In this document: positions 53,805-63,500 of the stretch, piece after piece | How the letters are laid out: each line of letters begins with the position of its first letter | Numbering within the stretch: the first letter of the stretch is position 1 | Origin: Prorocentrum cordatum | Taxonomy: Eukaryota > Sar > Dinophyceae > Prorocentrales > Prorocentraceae | Direction: 5' to 3' | Assembly: GCA_963575745.1 (NCBI GenBank) | Contig: CAUYUJ010014771.1 | Location: 783,593 to 847,592 of the forward strand | Length of the DNA: 64,000 nt | Program-made: the position numbers and the translations under genes | Notes under the pieces: generated by a model | The model's database searches: none | What the model was told of the DNA's origin: nothing | What the model saw: only the letters and a program-made list of their open reading frames with translations

Positions 53805-55198
53805 ATGGGGCGCTATCAAGAACTGCACGGTGATAGGGAAGTTTCAATGCATGCGCATTTCTACGAACATATTAAACAGGTTCCGAGGCTCGAGGCGATA
53901 ATGCAGTGGTATGAGATATCGACAGACCCTCCCAGGACAGGAATGCGTTCTTACCAGTGGCTTCTGTACCAGGTTGAGTTACTCACGATTCGGGATCGTG
54001 AGAAATGTGCGAATTCCGAGAGCGAGTCAACCCTCAATTCCAGAGATAGACAGGCTCGCCTCACTGGCGGGATAAATGAGGGCGGCGGGGGCGGACGGCG
54101 GGCCTCCGCTACTGCGGCGACAGCGCATCGGTTGGGCTCGCCCACTGACAAGACGGCAAGTGGACGCACTAAAGGCGAGACAACCTGCAGATGCATGAAG
54201 CAAGGACAGAATTGTCCCGAAGCGGGACAAGGTTGCCCGCGCAACCGCGAGAAGCCCGACGCGCCAGCTGCCCCGGCCCAGCTGGGAGCGGGCGGTGCTC
54301 CGACGCCAGCTGGTGGAAAGAATGGCCGGAGAGGCAGGGGCGAGAAACCCGGAAATACAGGGCCGAAAGGGAAGGATCGGCTGCGCTCTTCGACTCCGTC
54401 GAACAAGTTTGGCAATTCTAGCGCAAAACAGTCGCGAACGAGAAGCCAATCCGAGACCTCGCGAGAACGCCAGAGCAAGTTCGCATGCTATGCCTACTCG
54501 CGAAACCTCGAAACTGCAAGGGCCCACAGAGCGGGCGTTACAAGCAGCGCAGAGGCTTGGCAGAAGCCGGGAATATCAAAATAGATAAGTGCGCAGAAGC
54601 TCAGCTCAAGGCGAGAAAGTCTCTCGGCTATCAACGGACCACTAAGCAAGCCGACTCCGCCGCTGCGAATGCCAACGGCGCTGCGCCAGGAGAGACCCCG
54701 CGAAGCCGGGGGTCGAGTAAGGGCCGTGACAAGAATACAGAGAAAGGCAGAGGAAAAGGGAAAGACAAACCGTGTAAAGTGTTCGCCGAAACGGGGGCCT
54801 GCTCGCGTGGCATAGACTGCTGGTTCGCAAAGAACACACTTGCCCATCCGTGGCAATTTCTGAACACTGGTGGAAAATGGGCCAGTGCCGAGATGCTGGC
54901 GGGACAAGTCTTGCTCTTCATGCTGGCGCTCCTTCACCTCACCAAGAGGATGTCACGATGCCCATATCGGCTCAGCCGAAAAGGGACATGTGGATCTCGG
55001 CCCACTGGCGGAGCCAGTAGAGGCACTTACGCGTGTCCTGCTCCGCTGGCTAAGGCACCTCGCGGCTTGCAGCTCAGCTCAAACTACGCATTTTTCACTG
55101 TTGAAAAATACCACGCGTGCACCCCCGAGGAATCCTTCAGTTTCCCGAGGAAGCTGCTCCCGCTTCCGAAACACAACAGGAACGCAGGGAAAGGCTGA
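53805..55198 (+). pseudogene. copia-2 Gag C-terminal part with CCCH-like finger
   Basis: MGRYQELHGDREVSMHAHFY opens a frame to 54584: a helical part (YQWLLYQVELLTIRDREKCA), then a Gly/Ser/Arg/Lys-rich basic region. The next frame (54485-55198) contains KPCKVFAETGACSRGIDCWF followed by AKNTLAHP. This matches a CCCH finger C-x8-C-x5-C-x3-H, except that the His position is Lys. A CCCH finger in place of a CCHC knuckle is a useful marker for this element type. Confidence 0.55.
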
Positions 55199-55436
55199 CC
55201 AAACTCGTCGCCATCCTCGTTCACTTACATCCGCTTCCAAGGGAAGCCATTGCATTGTTTTGTGGTGAACCCCATTGTAAAAGTTGCGTCGGGTCTGCGA
55301 AGACGGACCGGCGCGGCCTTCGCGTTCGATGTCACTCGTCAGCTCGAGAGCCCACCGCCACTCGGAGGAAGGTGCGTCGCCACAGCCCGAAGGAGCTGCC
55401 TTCGAGTGTAGACGATAGAGGGCGAATTACCGACGC

Positions 55437-56120
55437 ATGCTGACGGAGTGGAAAGCATCGTCAACACAGGCCCTGATTAAGGCATCCGACCTCGCCAACG
55501 ATGTTGGGCATATTTGGTTGGAGTCCGAGGGAAGGGAACCGGTTATCCCAGGCGGCTCGGCCGCCGCAGGGTGCAAGGAGAGATCGTCCGTGCACCTCGG
55601 ATCACTTCGGTTCATAGTTGATACTGGCTGTGGACACAATCTCACCGCAGAGAGACTTATTCGCGCTGCAGGTGCAATGGGGAATATCAGGCGCCTTGAA
55701 GAGCCGATCGACCTGAATGCTGCCGGAGGTTCTTCGCGGGCCCTCGTCTCAGTTCGCGTCGCATGCCCCATCTTCAGGGATGGAAATTTCGAAGCGTTGG
55801 TCATGCCGGAAACACCGGCAGTGATCTCAGTAGGAGAGCGGTGCATGGACCGCGGCTTTAGTTTCGTTTCGCCAGCGGGCCAGCGACCCTATGTACTTCT
55901 TCTCAACGGTCATAGAGTGGACCTTGCCAGTGAGGATTATATACCTTACTTGACCCTATCTGGCAAAGAGGCGCTGGGTCAGCGGATGTGCGCGGCTGCC
56001 GCCGGGAACCTTGCAATTCCTGAGCTGTGGCGTTGTGTGACGTCAGGCGCCAAGACATTTCTGGGTGGTGTGGGATCTGCGGGAGGTCCTCCGTCCCAAT
56101 CAAATCAGAGTCGCATAAGA
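55437..56120 (+). pseudogene. copia-2 aspartic protease (5' part, cut by DNA transposon)
   Basis: LGSLRFIVDTGCGHNLTAER (residues ~54-73) is the retropepsin active site D-T-G, intact. NAAGGSSRALVSVRVACPIF and VMPETPAVISVGERCMDRGF are later strands. The frame meets the left end of the inserted TIR element at 56121; the same frame resumes exactly at 57858 on the other side. The protease would have released Gag and Pol proteins. Confidence 0.75.
56113..56120 (+). repeat. Left 8-bp target-site duplication (GCATAAGA)
   Basis: GCATAAGA directly before the TIR element, identical to 57850-57857. A ninth base (C) also matches on the outside. Confidence 0.88.
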
Positions 56121-56185
56121 GGCTCGGGGGTGAAAAGGGGCCCCCTGCAAAACGGCAGCGGGCGTAAACCATTCAAACCTATCCC

Positions 56186-56282
56186 ATCCTCCTCCTCCTC
56201 CTCTTCCTCCTCCTCCTCCCTCTTCCTCCTCCTCTTCGCATTCCTCCTCCTCCCCCTCCTCCTCCTCCTCCTCCTCCTCCTC
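56186..56282. repeat. (TCC)n tract, left inner end of the TIR element
   Basis: TCC/TCT repeats directly after the left terminal inverted repeat, mirrored by (GGA)n near the right end. Confidence 0.9.
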
Positions 56283-56318
56283 GGACGTATCCGAAGGGGG
56301 GTTCGTAGGTCATCACGC

Positions 56319-56398
56319 GTCAACCTCAGCCTGATGTAAGAGCTGAGATCGAAAGCTTCAACCTCAGCCTTATGTAAGAGCTCATTGGAAAGTCTCAG
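56319..56398. repeat. ~40-bp tandem duplication in the TIR element
   Basis: TCAACCTCAGCCTGATGTAA near 56319 and TCAACCTCAGCCTTATGTAA about 40 bases later, both followed by GAGCT. Confidence 0.75.
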
Positions 56399-56958
56399 AG
56401 CAGGAATCCTTTGGAAAGCACCACAAAAGGGATTCGATTGGAAAGCCTCACGCAAGGAATCCTTTGGAAAGCACCACAAAGGGATTCGATGGGAAAGCCT
56501 CACAAAAGGAATCCTTTGGAAAGCATCACAAAGGAATTGCATTGGAAAACCTTACACAAGGAATCTTTTGGAAAGCACCACAAAGGAATTCTATTGGAAA
56601 GCCACACAAAATGAATCCTGTGGAAAGCACCACAAAGGGATTCCATTGGAAAACCGCACAAAAGGAATCCTTCGGAGAGCACCACAGCGGGATTCTATTG
56701 GAAAGCCTCATTAAAGGAATCCTTTGGAAAGCACCACAAAAGGGATTAGATCGGAAAGTCTCGCAGCAGGAATCCTTTGGAAAGCACCACAAAGGGATTC
56801 GATTGAAAAGCCTCACAGCAGGAATCCTTTGAGCACCACAAATGGATTCTATGGGAAAGTCTCGCCAAAAAAAAAAACGGTGGAAAGCACCGCAAAGGAA
56901 TTCGATTGGAAAGCCTCACAAAAAGGAATCCTTTGGAAAGCATCGCAAAGGAATGTTA
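56399..56958. repeat. 52-53-bp tandem array in the TIR element
   Basis: The unit contains GGAATCCTTTGGAAAGCACC, then ACAAAGGGATTCGATTGGAA and AGCCTCACAAAA. The TTGGAAAGCACC block starts near 56411, 56464, 56516, 56568 and 56620, and goes on to about 56930 (roughly eleven copies). GGAATCCTT also occurs twice near 214-275. Confidence 0.93.
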
Positions 56959-57144
56959 TTGGAAAACCGCACCTGCGGCGCCTTCTTCTCTTCCCTCTTT
57001 TTCTCATTGTAGCGGCGGTTCCGCTCTCGCTTCCGCTCGAAAGCCTCAGTGCCTGGCTTTGGGTTCCCCCTTGTTGGGGGAAAAAAGCAGGGAGTGGCGC
57101 AGCGAGCTGCTTGAGCTTCGGTCGGGGCGCAGCGTGCTAGCTGC

Positions 57145-57232
57145 CGCTGGCTCCTCCTCCTCCTCCTCCTCATCCCCCTCCTCCTCCTCCTCCTCCTCCT
57201 CCTCCTCCTCCTCTTCCTCCTCCTCCTTCCAC
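57145..57232. repeat. (TCC)n tract, interior of the TIR element
   Basis: CTCCTCCTCC repeats with a CATCCCC interruption. Confidence 0.9.
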
Positions 57233-57616
57233 AACGGCAAGGAGAACCGAAGAAAACCAAAGGAACAACCAACAAAAACAAAGAAACCAAAGGGCTGGAG
57301 CCGAAACACATAGAAACACCGAAGGAAAAACAAACACAAAAACAGGCAAATATTCACAGACCTACCATTCCCACCCCCACGCTCCACCGAGAAGGGTGCC
57401 TGAGTTTTGTTGTTTTTTTGTTTTTTTGCTTGTTGTTCATTCGGTCTTTGCTTAGCTGTCAATTCCAAGCCTTTGTTTTTTGTTTTTTGTCCGTAGGTTG
57501 TTGTTATTTTCTGCAACACACATGTTGTTTCCTTGGGTGTTCTTTTGTTTTTCCCTGCCGCCGTGGGAGGATGGAGGAGGGGAAGGGGGGATGAAGGCGG
57601 ATGGGGAGGGAAGGGA

Positions 57617-57783
57617 AATGAAGAGGAGGAGGAAGAGGAAGAGGAAGAGGAGGAGGAGGAGGAGGAGGAGGAGGAGAAGGGGGAGGAGGAGGAGGAGGAG
57701 GAGGAGGAAAAGGGGGATGAGGAAGAGGAGGAGAAGGAAACGGAGGAACATAATGAGGAGGAGGAGGAGGAGGAGGAGGAGGA
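57617..57783. repeat. (GGA)n tract, right inner end of the TIR element
   Basis: GGA/GAA repeats leading into the right terminal inverted repeat (from about 57781). Confidence 0.92.
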
Positions 57784-57849
57784 TAGCAGAGGTTTCACTG
57801 GTTCACGCCCGTTTTCATTTTCCAGAGGGCCCCCTTTCACCCCGAAGCC

Positions 57850-57857
57850 GCATAAGA
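57850..57857 (+). repeat. Right 8-bp target-site duplication (GCATAAGA)
   Basis: Identical to 56113-56120 and directly after the right end of the TIR element. Confidence 0.88.
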
Positions 57858-58037
57858 ATAGACCTGCACACGCAGGAGGTGATTGGTAGCCACGGCTATG
57901 CGGACGGCAGGCCGGCCGTGGCCGATTGCCCATGCCCGTCCGACGTAGACTCCATGGATACCATCACTTGTTTTCCGATTACTCGCCTCAGACAGCTCGC
58001 GAATGCGGTTGGAGTCGTGCACCCACCGGCGTCATGA
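57858..58037 (+). pseudogene. copia-2 protease frame, continuation after the transposon
   Basis: IDLHTQEVIGSHGYADGRPA continues in the same phase as the codons left of 56121 (the insertion plus one duplication is 1737 bases, a multiple of 3). Stop TGA at 58035. Confidence 0.6.
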
Positions 58038-58140
58038 AACTAATAAGTCCCTCATCTTCTCCCAACCACGACTCAGTCGTTGGTTGTACTATACCGCGCC
58101 AAGGCTTAGCCGAAGGCCGTGCGGCTGCGCTTAGGAGCCT

Positions 58141-58586
58141 TTGCTTGCACGGGGCCTCAGGATGTTTGCCACAAGCGTGGGTCAAGGACTTGACTCCGCC
58201 ACAACCGCTGCAGCACCCGGCCAAAGTGAGGATGCAGATGAGGGCTCGGGTGGCGTTGACCTTGTCGACATCGACGCACCGCCCGATTTCGATCCAGATG
58301 ATGCTGAGGTTGAGGTGCCAGTCTCTGCGGCTGAGCGACTCAAAAAGAGCGCGCCCCCCCCTCCCCCCCCCGCATTTGCTAATTCATGCCCCGAAGAACC
58401 CCTTTTGCTCAGTATGTAACTGGGCAAAGGCTTTATGGCGTCAACAGAGAAAGGTGCGCAACAAAGGGATTGGGGCACCTAGACCATGCGCGAGCCCCGT
58501 CACGTTCGGACACCTGACCACAATGGATCACTGGCTTGCGATGGATTACCAACGGCGGGGCTCCACGTTGAGACCGCGCGCGTGAC
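58141..58586 (+). pseudogene. copia-2 acidic linker and pre-integrase zinc block
   Basis: The acidic segment DLVDIDAPPDFDPDDAEVEV is followed by a C-run where the frame slips. HLLIHAPKNPFCSVCNWAKA (near 58368-58430) then matches the H...H...CxxC pre-integrase block (LLTHxPKNPxCxxC), and FGHLTTMDHWLAMD begins the integrase core (first Asp region). The frame degrades at 58586. Confidence 0.65.
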
Positions 58587-58629
58587 CTTTCGCGACCAAG
58601 GGTGTGCATGATAAGTATACGGCTCACGT

Positions 58630-59673
58630 GTGAAATTTTTGATCAACATTAAAGCTCCGGGAGAGAAGTTAGAATATTGTTACATTGACGGTGCGAGGGA
58701 ATTAGCACGCGCGTGCATAAACTTAATGCCAGCACATGATCTCACCATCCCTGGCAACAAGAAGCAAATGGCTGTCGCTGAACGGTCCAATGGAACCGCT
58801 CAGATGGGGGCCCGAGCCGTGTTGATGCCGGACAGCCTTCCCCCACCTCGTTGGACATATGCCGTCAGATATTTTTGTCTCTGCTACAATGCGCGGATCC
58901 CTGCGGAAGGCGATTCGTCATGGAAGCGTAGGTTCGGACGCGACTTTGCTGCTCCGCTCCTTCCGTTTGGACCCTTCGTACGCTTCATGCCCCTTCCTGA
59001 ATCTAGGTTTCGGATCGCCAAAACCAGCGGGGCTCTGGCCGCGGGTATTTACTTCGGATATGCACGCGCAGCGGGGGGCATGGTGGGGCCCGAGAGCTAT
59101 GCGTCACCGTTGAGACATCCAGACGGACTCAACATGGAAACAGGGCGGACGCCAGCTGGCAAGCGCCCGATCATTGAGAAGTCTGATCAAGTCTACAGCA
59201 ATATTTTGGATGGCACTGCGGCTGATCAAGAGCCAAAGCTCCCCATGAGGGAAGCATATGAGAAAGCCCAGACCGAACTCAATAATGTTATAATATCCCC
59301 GGGTGGTTCTCCTGCCGGCCCAGCCGGGCAGCGGGCCCGACTGGGTTCACAGACGGCCCCGCCGTTCAATGATCGAGGCCCTGGCGATCCGATGTCACCG
59401 CCCCCGCCGCGGGGCGAGGCCGCAACGCCGCCGGGCCCCGAAGGTGACTCTGATGATGATGGTCGGGGGGGAATTATGGTGGGGGATGCGCCTGCGGCTC
59501 CGGATGGTCGGGGCCCTCAACGAGACTCGAGACCAGATAGTAATCCGAAAGAAAGTTCGGTCTCGCCCATGTCGAGTATAGATTGGATCGACAATCCAAC
59601 GTCTCCGTGGCCCAGCCGAGATCGAGAGCGCCCGGGCCAGGCCATCTTCTCGCCCGTACCACGCACAATTTAG
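58630..59673 (+). pseudogene. copia-2 integrase core (rest) and linker
   Basis: LEYCYIDGARELARACINLM holds the second catalytic Asp (D-G/N-A-R-E-L), and KKQMAVAERSNGTAQMGARA the Glu (N-G-x-A-E-R block). RWTYAVRYFCLCYNARI and FGRDFAAPLLPFGPFVRFMP follow as in copia-type integrases. The end (after ~59250) is a Pro/Gly/Asp-rich linker. The frame is intact for about 1 kb, but the N-terminal part of the core is in another frame. Confidence 0.75.
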
Positions 59674-60524
59674 ACATGATGCAATATTATGAAGATCGAC
59701 GCGTCGTGGTTAGGCCCACCAAGGATGATCTTACCGAGAAGTTGACATTGAGAGGGAGACGGAGAACGTGCAGTAGTCGAGTCGTGTTGTGCTACGATCC
59801 AGATTACGTACCTGTCACTAGAGTGTGGGTCACTGACCCTAACCCATTGCATGGTGCTCAATGGCTCAAAAAGTTACCAAATTCCATCAGCCCGGGGATT
59901 TACCCGAGCCGATGGTTCAACGTGAGTCATGCCGAACGAAGGAAGGCCGTGGAACAGTTCCGACTCGAGAAGCGAAGCTTCTTCGGTATCGAAGACCCAG
60001 GACCTTGCATTGCTCTCTTTCGGGACATTGGGATCGACCCGGCCACGTTCCAGGAAGAGGCCCAAGGACTTGAAGAGCCAAGACTCTCCGACAGCACTCT
60101 CCATCCTGGGGCAGACATCCGGCAACAAAAGAAAGGAGAAACAATAGTACCAGAAGGAACTGAGGTCGATTGGCACGCGCTGTTACACCCTGCTGGACCG
60201 GCAGAGGAACTGTCTACAGATACAGGCTCAGGGGGCGATGAAGGCGCATTCGATGATGAGGGGGCGCGGCGGAAGCAGACCTTGCATGGCGGGGCCATTT
60301 TAAGGGGCGGGGCACCTCCTGACTCAGTCGGCGAGGACATTGACCTCCCTGGTCTGCCAGGCCTCAGAGAGGATAGCCTGACTTCGAGTCCGGCGGCCGC
60401 CGCGTCGCGACGCAGCGCGCCCCGAATGCCATTGCAAACAGCAACCTTCCATCCCCGAACTCGGCGTCGAACATTTCTATACAGACATGCCAACTTCCCA
60501 CTGCGTTGCGCCCGCCGCGCCTAG
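59583..60524 (+). pseudogene. copia-2 Pol linker between integrase and RT
   Basis: An open frame with a moderately structured middle (WLKKLPNSISPGIYPSRWFN, AERRKAVEQFRLEKRSFFGI) and an acidic Gly/Asp-rich end. No catalytic motif; comparable in position and length to linkers in other dinoflagellate copia-type Pol proteins. Confidence 0.55.
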
Positions 60525-60663
60525 ATGCCCCCCTGGCTCGGTCCGCGCCCAAGGCCGAAACACATGTTAATCAGAGGCAATTGTTAATCAAGATGCCCGA
60601 CAGGCCCTGCGAACAGAGCGGGGTCGACTGCGCAGCATCGGTACATGGGATGAATCAGGCGCC

Positions 60664-61374
60664 ATGGAGTACAATGGCGCGATCCGACAAAGAAAGGGAC
60701 AAACAAATCATTCGCACGCTTCTTTACGATCTCAGTCAAAGATGTCTGAACTCCCGCTGGGGCATAAAGACCGCAAATACAGAGGTGGGGTTGTGTTCGA
60801 CGGATCGGATGTCAGAGATAAACATAAAGAAACCGCCTTATGCCAAGAACTTCCCAGCAGTCCGGCGGCGACGCAGGCCAGTAAAGCAGCAGACGCGCGC
60901 GGCCTGTTCGAGGGGCATGACATCCAACAGGCCAGTGCCAAACAGGCCTGCGCCCAATCCAAGCTTGGCGGAGCCCCGACGTGGATTTTCTGGCCGCGCG
61001 ACGAATGGCCGCCTGCCTGGAAAGACATGCGCAACACCGTGCGCCCACGGACACTTTTGCTATACGGGCATCCCGACTCAGGAGGATACTGGGAACAACA
61101 TTGTGAGGGGCACGTTGTTTCGAAAGGCCTCATGAAGTGTAGTCTTTGGCGTAGTTGTTACTTTCATCCGAAGTTGCGATTGTTTCCTTTAACTTATGTT
61201 GGCGACTTCAAACTTGCTGGACCCAAAGATAATCTCGACAAAGGATGGCGTCTATTACAGGGGCCCTCGGAGGGTTGCCCTAAATGTATAGAAATAGATC
61301 CTCCTACAGATGTGGGGCGTTATCTAGGATGCGAACATGATTTGTCCACGCAGTACGCAGAATGGCAAGGATAA
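60664..61374 (+). pseudogene. copia-2 reverse transcriptase
   Basis: RKYRGGVVFDGSDVRDKHKE (residues ~38-57) and GHDIQQASAKQACAQSKLGG (~84-103) are the fingers and motif A of RT_2; the motif A Asp (QxDA) is Ser. YGHPDSGGYWEQHCE is the YGHPDAG block, and LTYVGDFKLAGP (~176-187) is motif C with Val-Gly-Asp for Val-Asp-Asp. Two of three catalytic Asp are therefore missing. Upstream, 60506-60663 in another frame carries its N-terminal part. Stop TAA at 61372. Confidence 0.82.
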
Positions 61375-61494
61375 CCACCGGCGGCACTTGACCCTCTGCC
61401 ACCAACCGGAGAACGACCGGAGAGCGATGATGAGAATGCGGGGGGTGGCTCATCGGCACAGCCGACTGAGCCCTATCAGCCCAGGAAACCAAGG

Positions 61495-61840
61495 ATGGTC
61501 CGGACCATTGAGTACGATATGACAGAATGGCTCGAATCATGTATCACGTTGCATGCACAATTGACGGATGCTGACCCCGCTATATATCCTGCTGCGGGCA
61601 CGCCTTTCGGCCCTGAACTCATTGAATTTGAGGATGGACAGGGGGGCCCGCGGGGTGAGATGCACCCGCCAGCAGAGGAAGGAAGCATTGGCCCACGCGC
61701 TGAGGATCAACGTCGACTCTGGTCCTCGGGACAAGCAGGTCGAGGTTCCCGGCCTAGCCGCCGAACCTGGCCCAGATGATCCAGAGCCACCAACTCCGTC
61801 GGGAGTGCTTCGGCCGATTGCTGCCGGAGCTTCATGAAAA
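61495..61840 (+). pseudogene. copia-2 RT-RNase H connection
   Basis: MVRTIEYDMTEWLESCITLH matches the YDM block that follows the RT in this element type. The following part is Pro/Glu/Gly-rich. The frame changes several times up to 61840. Confidence 0.6.
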
Positions 61841-62703
61841 TATTGCGCGGGGCGAGAGTGGCTCGTTTTGATCTCCTGCGCGCGGCGCGTCGCGCAGCCA
61901 GCTGCGTTGCGAAGTGAACGGGGCAACCAGACATTGATATTTTACAATTAATATGGCCAATTAATTCGACAACTCGGTACAACATGACATCGTGGGTTTC
62001 TGATAAGATGGATGACCTCGCAGTCAGACATTATTCAGACGCTGATCTTGCCAGCGATTTGCGAGCGCACCGCAGTGCAAGTTCCGGCCATCAAGTAATT
62101 CGGGCACCCTGCGCGAGGGCTAACCAGAGCATGGTTTCTCGTTGACAGACTTGTGCGTCTCATAGTACACTTGAAGCATGCGCTGTTGCGGCAGACCCGG
62201 CATTGCGGACTGAACTGTTGCCTGCGTTGCCTCTGTGAAAAATTCTGCTACAAAGACAGGTCAAATGCACGTTTATGGAAGATAATCAAGCAGCGCGCAA
62301 GGTCATCAAAGCGGGGGGCTCGATGAAATGAATGCACCTCCCCAGAACACATCGCATAGATGCCGCTGCCATTTCTGAGCAATTCACTCGAGGGATTGTT
62401 GATTGACAGCGCGAACGCACGCAGAACGAAGCCGCTGATATTGGTACTGGGCGTTTTACAGACCCGCTGGCGCGGGTCAAAGTGCTTTACCTTGTCAATA
62501 TTGTGGCTCCCAAGTTTTGGAAAGTCAACCGTTGCCAGGACTACCTGGCGTCGACGTTCACTGATGGCCTTCCCCTGAAACCCGGAGGGATTCTCAAGCC
62601 GCGGATAGGTTCCAAGGCGGCGGCGCGCCAAGGAGCTATTCTGCCGAGCAAAAAGATGCGTAGAAAGAAGAGCCAAGAGCCACCAAAGGCAGGCCTGCGA
62701 TGA
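61830..62703 (+). pseudogene. copia-2 RNase H and C-terminus
   Basis: In pieces: MKILRGARVARFDLLRAARR (near 61833), YSDADLASDLRAHRSASSGH (near 62028, RNase H first Asp and ST/SG block), MEDNQAARKVIKAGGSMK (near 62276, the Asp-Asn-Q block) and NEAADIGTGRFTDPLARVKV (near 62423, ADIxTK). The last frame, VNIVAPKFWKVNRCQDYLAS, ends at TGA 62701. Several stops separate the pieces. Confidence 0.7.
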
Positions 62704-63500
62704 CTACACCTAGAACAGAGGTGGTGCAACCGGGCCCGGCGATCAAACAAGGCGCCCGGCACCTGCTCTCGGCCCAGCGGCTGCAGCCAAGCAAAGCGTC
62801 GGTGACGCATCCGGCTTAGCCGAAAATGCATGCGGCACAATGCCCTCCGCTACAGAACAGGAAGGTTTCAGGAAAGGCCCCCACGTTTGATTTGACCAGC
62901 AGCGAATCAGACGCTTCGGATATACACATAAAAGTTTGTGATGCCCAGGGGATATTTGAAAAAAAGGAGCGATAATAAGATTACCGACGCGGCCGCAGCC
63001 AAATTGAGAAACAATGAGTTGCCTCAGTCGACACCACAGCAAAATAATGACCTATCGACGACCGCATATGAAGCGAACGGGTTCGGGGGCGAATCGCCCC
63101 CTTGCGAAAATCATCAAATCATCCTTGCGTGGTTGTGTGTTGTTCTTCCTTCGCCCCCTTTTTCTTTTCCCGTTCGTTTTTCATGCTTCTCATTTTTTAA
63201 CGTTCGCGAACCTCGCTGCGCGAATATCTCTGGATGGTGCGCGGTGAGGAACTCGGTTCTGCGAACCTCGCTGACTCGGGCGCGTCGCCGCGCAGGGCGA
63301 GGGCGGGGGCGGGGCTTCCGCTTCCCCCTGGCCGCCGGCGCCTCGGGGAGCGGGGGGGGGGGGGGGCAAAAAATAAAGAAAGAAGAAAAACGCATGTTGT
63401 CTTTTATCTCTCATCGTTTCTTTTTTTTCCCGCCCCCCCCCAGGCGCCGGCGGCGGAGGATTGCAACCGCGGCGCGTTGCAATCGCATTGAGAAGCGTTG
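62704..63500. other. No gene seen; G-run and T-rich tracts
   Basis: Possible 3' flank of copia-2. It includes a run of G at about 63351-63366 and T-rich stretches near 63150-63200 and 63420. No LTR partner of the 5' flank was found. Confidence 0.35.

Larger units (their letters stand above)
56121..57849. mobile_element. Non-autonomous TIR DNA transposon inside copia-2
   Basis: Left end GGCTCGGGGGTGAAAAGGGG; right end, reverse-complemented, GGCTTCGGGGTGAAAGGGGG. The inverted ends share about 75 bases (…GGGCGTAAACCATTCAAACC against GGGCGTGAACCAGTGAAACC) and then pass into (TCC)n on the left and (GGA)n on the right. The interior has a 52-53-bp tandem array and A/T-rich and C/T-rich sequence, but no transposase. 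An 8-bp duplication fits hAT-like elements; 9 bp, Mutator-like ones. The superfamily is left open. Confidence 0.88.
50050..62703 (+). mobile_element. copia-2: decayed Ty1/copia-type element, interrupted by a DNA transposon
   Basis: In order: coiled-coil/charged Gag-like region, CCCH-like finger, retropepsin, pre-integrase zinc block, integrase, linker, RT_2 reverse transcriptase and RNase H, spread over many frames. The integrase-before-RT order is that of Ty1/copia. I could not find matching LTRs near 49.8-50.0 kb and 62.7-63.3 kb. A TIR element is inserted at 56121-57849. The sequence is distinct from copia-1 (different Gag finger, no methyltransferase-like segment seen). Confidence 0.8.

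Noticed and set aside
57046-57933. 295-codon minus-strand frame with poly-Ser
   Set aside because: Lies inside the TIR element and reads the reverse complement of its (GGA)n/(TCC)n tracts; its similarity to the 56130 region is due to the inverted ends.
62704-63250. 3' LTR of copia-2
   Set aside because: No matching sequence seen near 49.8-50.05 kb; cannot be supported by eye.
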